From: [Clostridium] scindens ATCC 35704
GTDB taxonomy: Bacteria; Bacillota; Clostridia; Lachnospirales; Lachnospiraceae
Length of the DNA: 64,000 nt
Assembly (NCBI RefSeq): GCF_004295125.1
Contig: NZ_CP036170.1
Coordinates: forward strand, 809,501-873,500
Direction of reading: 5' to 3'
The translations under genes were made by a program, and so were the position numbers. The notes beneath the pieces were generated by a model. The model had not been told where the DNA came from, did no database searches, and saw only the letters and a list, made by a program, of their open reading frames with translations. This document shows, piece by piece, positions 60,209-64,000 of this stretch; the first letter of the stretch is position 1, and every line of letters begins with the position of its first letter.

Positions 60209-61582
60209 TTACTGCTTACCATAATATAAATCTAAGAATTTGTCGTCGATTCGTTTTAATTCGGCTCTTGGCAGCATGGAGAGGAGCTTCCAGCCGATTT
60301 CCAGCGTCTCTTCGATGGAGCGATCGGTGTTGTAGCCTTGCGATACATACTCCTTCTCGAATGCATCGGCAAACTTCGCATAGAGAAGGTCAATCTCTGT
60401 CAAGGCGGCCTCGCCTAAGATGGTCATAAGTTCTTTCGCGTCCTTGCCTCGCGCATATGCGGCGAAGAGCTGGTTGAGCGTATTGGAGTGGTCAGCCCTT
60501 GTCTTACCTTCGCCGATACCTTTATCTTTCAGACGGGAAAGGGAAGGCAGTACGTCGATCGGCGGCTGAACGCCTTTTCTGTACAGGTCACGGCTTAAGA
60601 TGATCTGTCCCTCTGTAATGTATCCCGTCAGGTCAGGGATCGGATGAGTCTTGTCATCCTCAGGCATGGTAAGGATCGGGATCATGGTAATACTTCCCTT
60701 CTTGCCTTTCTGACGTCCCGCTCTCTCATAGAGGGACGCAAGATCCGTGTACATATATCCAGGATAGCCACGACGTCCGGGAACTTCTTTACGCGCGGCA
60801 GATACTTCACGGAGGGCATCTGCATAGTTGGTGATATCAGTCAGAATAACCAATACATGCATATCCTTCTCGAATGCCAGATATTCTGCTGCCGTCAGCG
60901 CCATACGAGGCGTGGAAATACGCTCGATAGCCGGGTCATTTGCCAGGTTGATAAATAATACGGTCCTGTCAATAGCTCCTGTTTCTTTAAATGATTCAAC
61001 GAAGAAGTTGGATTCCTCGAAGGTAATACCCATAGCCGCGAATACAACGGCGAAGTTCTCGTCTGTTCCGCGAACCTTGGCCTGTCTCGCAATCTGCGCT
61101 GCCAGATTGGCATGCGGAAGACCGGACGCGGAGAAGATCGGAAGTTTCTGTCCACGTACCAGCGTATTTAGTCCGTCGATAGCGGATACGCCTGTCTGGA
61201 TGAACTCCTCAGGGTAACTTCTGGCTGCCGGGTTCATAGGCAGTCCATTAATATCTCTTCTTTCCTCAGGCAGAATCTCCGGGCCGTCATCGATCGGGCG
61301 GCCCAGGCCGTCGAATACACGGCCCAGCATGTCGCCGGATACTCCCAGTTCCATGCTTCGTCCAAGGAAACGCACTTTACTGTTGCTTAAGTTGATACCG
61401 GTAGCACTCTCGAATAACTGAACCAGAGCATCACTTCCGTTGATCTCCAGAACCTTGCAGCGGCGTCTCTCTCCGCTGGCAAGCTCGATCTCTCCTAATT
61501 CATCATAAGATACGTTTTCTACTCCGCGCACCAGCATCAGAGGGCCGGCAACTTCTTGTATGGTTCTATATTCTTTTGGCAT
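60209..61582 (-). CDS. atpB: V-type ATP synthase subunit B
   Basis: A 457-residue non-catalytic nucleotide-binding subunit. It has the beta-barrel start ([20 protein letters not shown]), [20 protein letters not shown] followed by [18 protein letters not shown] in place of a Walker A, and [29 protein letters not shown] arrangement links it to subunit A. Confidence 0.96.
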   Translation of the reverse strand: MPKEYRTIQEVAGPLMLVRGVENVSYDELGEIELASGERRRCKVLEINGSDALVQLFESATGINLSNSKVRFLGRSMELGVSGDMLGRVFDGLGRPIDDGPEILPEERRDINGLPMNPAARSYPEEFIQTGVSAIDGLNTLVRGQKLPIFSASGLPHANLAAQIARQAKVRGTDENFAVVFAAMGITFEESNFFVESFKETGAIDRTVLFINLANDPAIERISTPRMALTAAEYLAFEKDMHVLVILTDITNYADALREVSAARKEVPGRRGYPGYMYTDLASLYERAGRQKGKKGSITMIPILTMPEDDKTHPIPDLTGYITEGQIILSRDLYRKGVQPPIDVLPSLSRLKDKGIGEGKTRADHSNTLNQLFAAYARGKDAKELMTILGEAALTEIDLLYAKFADAFEKEYVSQGYNTDRSIEETLEIGWKLLSMLPRAELKRIDDKFLDLYYGKQ

Positions 61583-61584
61583 AA

Positions 61585-63351
61585 TTAGAAGTCCTCCTTC
61601 CCGAATGCACCTGCGATCTCGGTATGCAGTTCATTTAATATCTTTTCATACTCTGTCTCAATATCAGCATCCAGCGTATATTTGTAACGCCCGATTCTCT
61701 CTCTTACCTCCATGTTGATCAGGATCTGCATAGAAGCGCCTTTTGTCAGCGCCTCGGAAGCCTCCTCATAGAACGCGAGAACCAGTTTCATCATCAGGTA
61801 TTGCTTCCTCAGAGAGGTATAAGTGTCAATCTCATGGAAAGAGTTCTGGTGCAGGAAGTCCTCACGGATGGATCTTGCCGCTTCCATCTTAAGGCGGTCT
61901 GTCGGCGACAGCGCATCCATACCTACCATCTTAACGATCTCGTCAAGTTCTGCCTCTTCCTGCAGAAGGCTCATCATCTTCTGGCGGTCTTCCATCCAGT
62001 CCCCAGCAACCTCGCTGTTGAACCAGTCTGCCATATTATCGACATACAGAGAATAACTGGTCAGCCAGTTGATCGCCGGGAAGTGACGCTTGTAAGCCAG
62101 AGCCGAATCCAGTCCCCAGAATACCTTGACAATACGCAGGGTCGCCTGGGATACAGGCTCGGAAATATCGCCGCCCGGAGGGGATACGGCTCCGATTACG
62201 GACAGCGCTCCTTCTCTCTGGTCTTTGCCTAGTGAAATCACATGTCCGGCTCTTTCATAGAACTGCGCCAGACGGCTTCCAAGATATGCAGGGTATCCTT
62301 CCTCGCCAGGCATCTCTTCCAGACGTCCTGACATCTCTCGAAGGGCCTCTGCCCACCGGGATGTGGAATCTGCCATCAGGGCTACGGAATATCCCATATC
62401 GCGGAAGTATTCCGCAATCGTAATGCCTGTATAGATGGATGCCTCACGGGCAGCAACCGGCATATCTGACGTATTGGCGATCAGAACAGTCCTTTGCATC
62501 AGTGACTGGCCTGTCTTCGGGTCTTTCAGTTCCGGGAACTCGTTCAGAACGTCCGTCATCTCATTTCCACGCTCGCCGCAGCCGATATATACTACAATAT
62601 CTGCCTCAGCCCATTTTGCCAGCTGATGCTGGATTACGGTCTTGCCGCTTCCGAAAGGTCCGGGAACGGCGGCAACGCCGCCTTTGGCAATTGGGAAGAA
62701 CGTATCGACAACGCGCTGTCCGGTTACCAATGGCTTCTCCGGCGGAAGTTTCTTTACATAGGGACGTCCTTTACGAACCGGCCATCTCTGGAGCATCGTA
62801 AGTTCTTTGTCTCCATCTTCCGTTGCAACTACTGCCACCACGTCTTCTACTGTAAATTCGCCTGATTTGATCTCTTTTACCGTACCCTTGATTCCATAAG
62901 GAACCATAATCTTCTGCTGAACAACGATGGTCTCCTGCACGGTGCCTAATATATCGCCTGCTTCTACCTCGTCCCCAACATTTGCAACCGGGACAAATTC
63001 CCATTTCTTGTCTCTCTTCAGGGAAGCAACCTCAACGCCACGCTGCAGGCTGTTTCCTGAAACCTTCATAATATCGTCAAGCGGACGCTGGATACCATCG
63101 TAAATGCTTGCGATAAGACCAGGCCCAAGTTCAACAGACATCGGAACCTCCATAGATTCTACCGGCTCTCCCGGTCCTAAGCCTGATGTCTCCTCATATA
63201 CCTGAATTGATGCCTCATCCCCGTGCATCTCGATGATTTCTCCAATCAGTCGCTGGTTACTAACACGTACAACGTCGAACATGTTGGCATCCCGCATTCC
63301 TTCTGCGATAACCAGCGGTCCTGCTACTTTTTTAATCGTACCTGTACTCAT
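61585..63351 (-). CDS. atpA: V-type ATP synthase subunit A
   Basis: A 588-residue catalytic subunit with Walker [18 protein letters not shown], the non-homologous region of V-type A subunits (about 110-190), [12 protein letters not shown] with the catalytic Glu, and [18 protein letters not shown]. It hydrolyses or makes ATP with Na+ or H+ translocation. In C-F-A-B-D order with the neighbours. Confidence 0.97.
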   Translation of the reverse strand: MSTGTIKKVAGPLVIAEGMRDANMFDVVRVSNQRLIGEIIEMHGDEASIQVYEETSGLGPGEPVESMEVPMSVELGPGLIASIYDGIQRPLDDIMKVSGNSLQRGVEVASLKRDKKWEFVPVANVGDEVEAGDILGTVQETIVVQQKIMVPYGIKGTVKEIKSGEFTVEDVVAVVATEDGDKELTMLQRWPVRKGRPYVKKLPPEKPLVTGQRVVDTFFPIAKGGVAAVPGPFGSGKTVIQHQLAKWAEADIVVYIGCGERGNEMTDVLNEFPELKDPKTGQSLMQRTVLIANTSDMPVAAREASIYTGITIAEYFRDMGYSVALMADSTSRWAEALREMSGRLEEMPGEEGYPAYLGSRLAQFYERAGHVISLGKDQREGALSVIGAVSPPGGDISEPVSQATLRIVKVFWGLDSALAYKRHFPAINWLTSYSLYVDNMADWFNSEVAGDWMEDRQKMMSLLQEEAELDEIVKMVGMDALSPTDRLKMEAARSIREDFLHQNSFHEIDTYTSLRKQYLMMKLVLAFYEEASEALTKGASMQILINMEVRERIGRYKYTLDADIETEYEKILNELHTEIAGAFGKEDF

Positions 63352-63378
63352 TTGGACGAATCACCCACCTTTCCTTCT

Positions 63379-63699
63379 TTATTCGTTTCCAAAGATAATA
63401 TCAGATCCTACTGCCTGTTCTACGGACTTCTTGACGCCTTCTACGCCGGCTCCGGTATTGCCGGATATTCCTGGTATCTGGATAATCGCCGGAACGGCCA
63501 GTTCCTGATATTTCTCTATCTCATGTTTTAATTCTTCAGCCAGAGCCTCGGTAACATAGACAATCCCATAGTCCCCAAGGGTGAGCTGATGCAGTTTTTC
63601 TCCGGCTTCCTCACGGGTGCTTACTGGAAATGTATCAAGACCCAATGTAGCGAAACCGTAAATACTGTCATAATCGCCTAGTACTGCAATCTTATACAT
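63379..63699 (-). CDS. atpF: V-type ATP synthase subunit F
   Basis: A 106-residue Rossmann-like subunit: YKIAVLGDYDSIYGFATLGL, YGIVYVTEALAEELKHEIEK and PAIIQIPGISGNTGAGVEGV. It binds subunit D on the central stalk. Its ATG overlaps the stop of subunit C. Confidence 0.92.
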   Translation of the reverse strand: MYKIAVLGDYDSIYGFATLGLDTFPVSTREEAGEKLHQLTLGDYGIVYVTEALAEELKHEIEKYQELAVPAIIQIPGISGNTGAGVEGVKKSVEQAVGSDIIFGNE

Positions 63700-64000
63700 A
63701 CATCTCCCTTACCCTTTCTCGGATTGAATCATCCGGTAAGTCATTAAGTTTGCCGGAAAGAATGATTCGTACCGTCTTTATTTCGTTCTGTCTCGCAATT
63801 ACATAGGCAATCACCGGCCCTATGGTAAATGCATTATATTTCTGTGGACTGATAGTCTGAATAATCCGGTTATCGCACCAGCGCTCGAATGCTGACGGCG
63901 AGTCGGCTAACGCCTCCGCGCCTTGTGCATAAGCCGTTCCCAGCAGGTATTCGCGGATCGCGTCCATTCCCGCCAGGGCTGCCTTTGAAAGCTGGTCTAC
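63692..64000 (-). CDS. atpC: V-type ATP synthase subunit C, C-terminal part (runs off window)
   Basis: The last 102 codons of subunit C, entering from the right edge in frame. ERWCDNRIIQTISPQKYNAF and TIGPVIAYVIARQNEIKTVR, then the end REMYV, are typical of the C-terminus that joins the stalk to the membrane ring. The N-terminal two-thirds lie outside the window. Confidence 0.9.
   Translation of the reverse strand, partial: VDQLSKAALAGMDAIREYLLGTAYAQGAEALADSPSAFERWCDNRIIQTISPQKYNAFTIGPVIAYVIARQNEIKTVRIILSGKLNDLPDDSIRERVREMYV

Noticed and set aside
59372-60229. Long plus-strand open frames over the V-ATPase B-D gap
   Set aside because: They arise from the 122-bp tandem repeat (period not a multiple of 3, no stops in the unit), lack ribosome sites and partly lie antisense to subunit D.

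Overview
The window looks like a low-to-mid GC Firmicute of the family Lachnospiraceae, perhaps near Dorea or Clostridium scindens. The clues are gene content (V-type ATPase, SAM-I riboswitch on metK, Clostridia-type small families such as DUF3793 and DUF6462), GGAGG ribosome sites and Clostridia-style mobile elements. The species is inference from family resemblance only; no database was searched.

Layout. (1) 1-4.3 kb: a GPH-type sugar transporter, then a scar of decayed mobile DNA (one end of an IS3-type element, a Tn916-type excisionase, a frameshifted and internally deleted Tn916-type integrase), then a CatA-like acetyltransferase and a TPR-like hypothetical gene. (2) About 4.80-39.31 kb: what I read as one integrated mobilizable element of about 34.5 kb inside lysS. 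It has a tyrosine integrase, an RHH protein, a DUF6462 (Xis-like) protein, a structured oriT-like region, MobC and a MobA relaxase at the left, and a second DUF6462 gene at the right. A displaced 3' end of lysS lies outside the left end (4336-4824). The intact lysS at the right end carries a different, more AT-rich version of the same 3' segment. (3) Cargo of this element: a nucleotide trio (DUF1599-like, divergent ThyX, dUTPase); a metal-efflux P1B ATPase with a PacL-like partner; a ferrous iron set (FeoA, FeoB, FeoB-associated/HMA protein, Fur-like and DtxR-like regulators, flavodoxin, DUF3793, DUF2325); a siderophore-type import operon (MptD-type ECF transporter plus two ABC half-transporters plus DtxR); an AraC regulator; a methyltransferase; a second ABC pair; and a TetR regulator. 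A recurrent palindrome, GTTAGTnnnnACTAAC, lies in front of most of these units and is probably their shared DtxR-family operator. (4) 32.82-37.76 kb: nested in the element is a recombinase-in-trio (RIT-like) unit with perfect 101-bp inverted repeats and one passenger gene. (5) 39.3-64.0 kb: ordinary chromosome, all genes on the minus strand: lysS-greA, dusB, coaX, a DUF6145-like gene, birA, a patatin-ArgF fused reading frame, SPFH/NfeD, an rRNA methyltransferase, a Trk/Ktr potassium system, a two-component system, metK with SAM riboswitch, an OxlT-like MFS carrier, murA, shikimate kinase and a V-type ATPase operon (C-F-A-B-D) running off the right edge.

How it fits together: the element appears to deliver iron uptake and metal homeostasis under one metal-sensing logic, while keeping the host lysyl-tRNA synthetase whole by supplying a replacement C-terminal tRNA-binding domain. 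Two chromosomal oddities stand out: an 87-nt perfect hairpin between dusB and coaX, and a 122-bp tandem repeat inside the V-ATPase operon.
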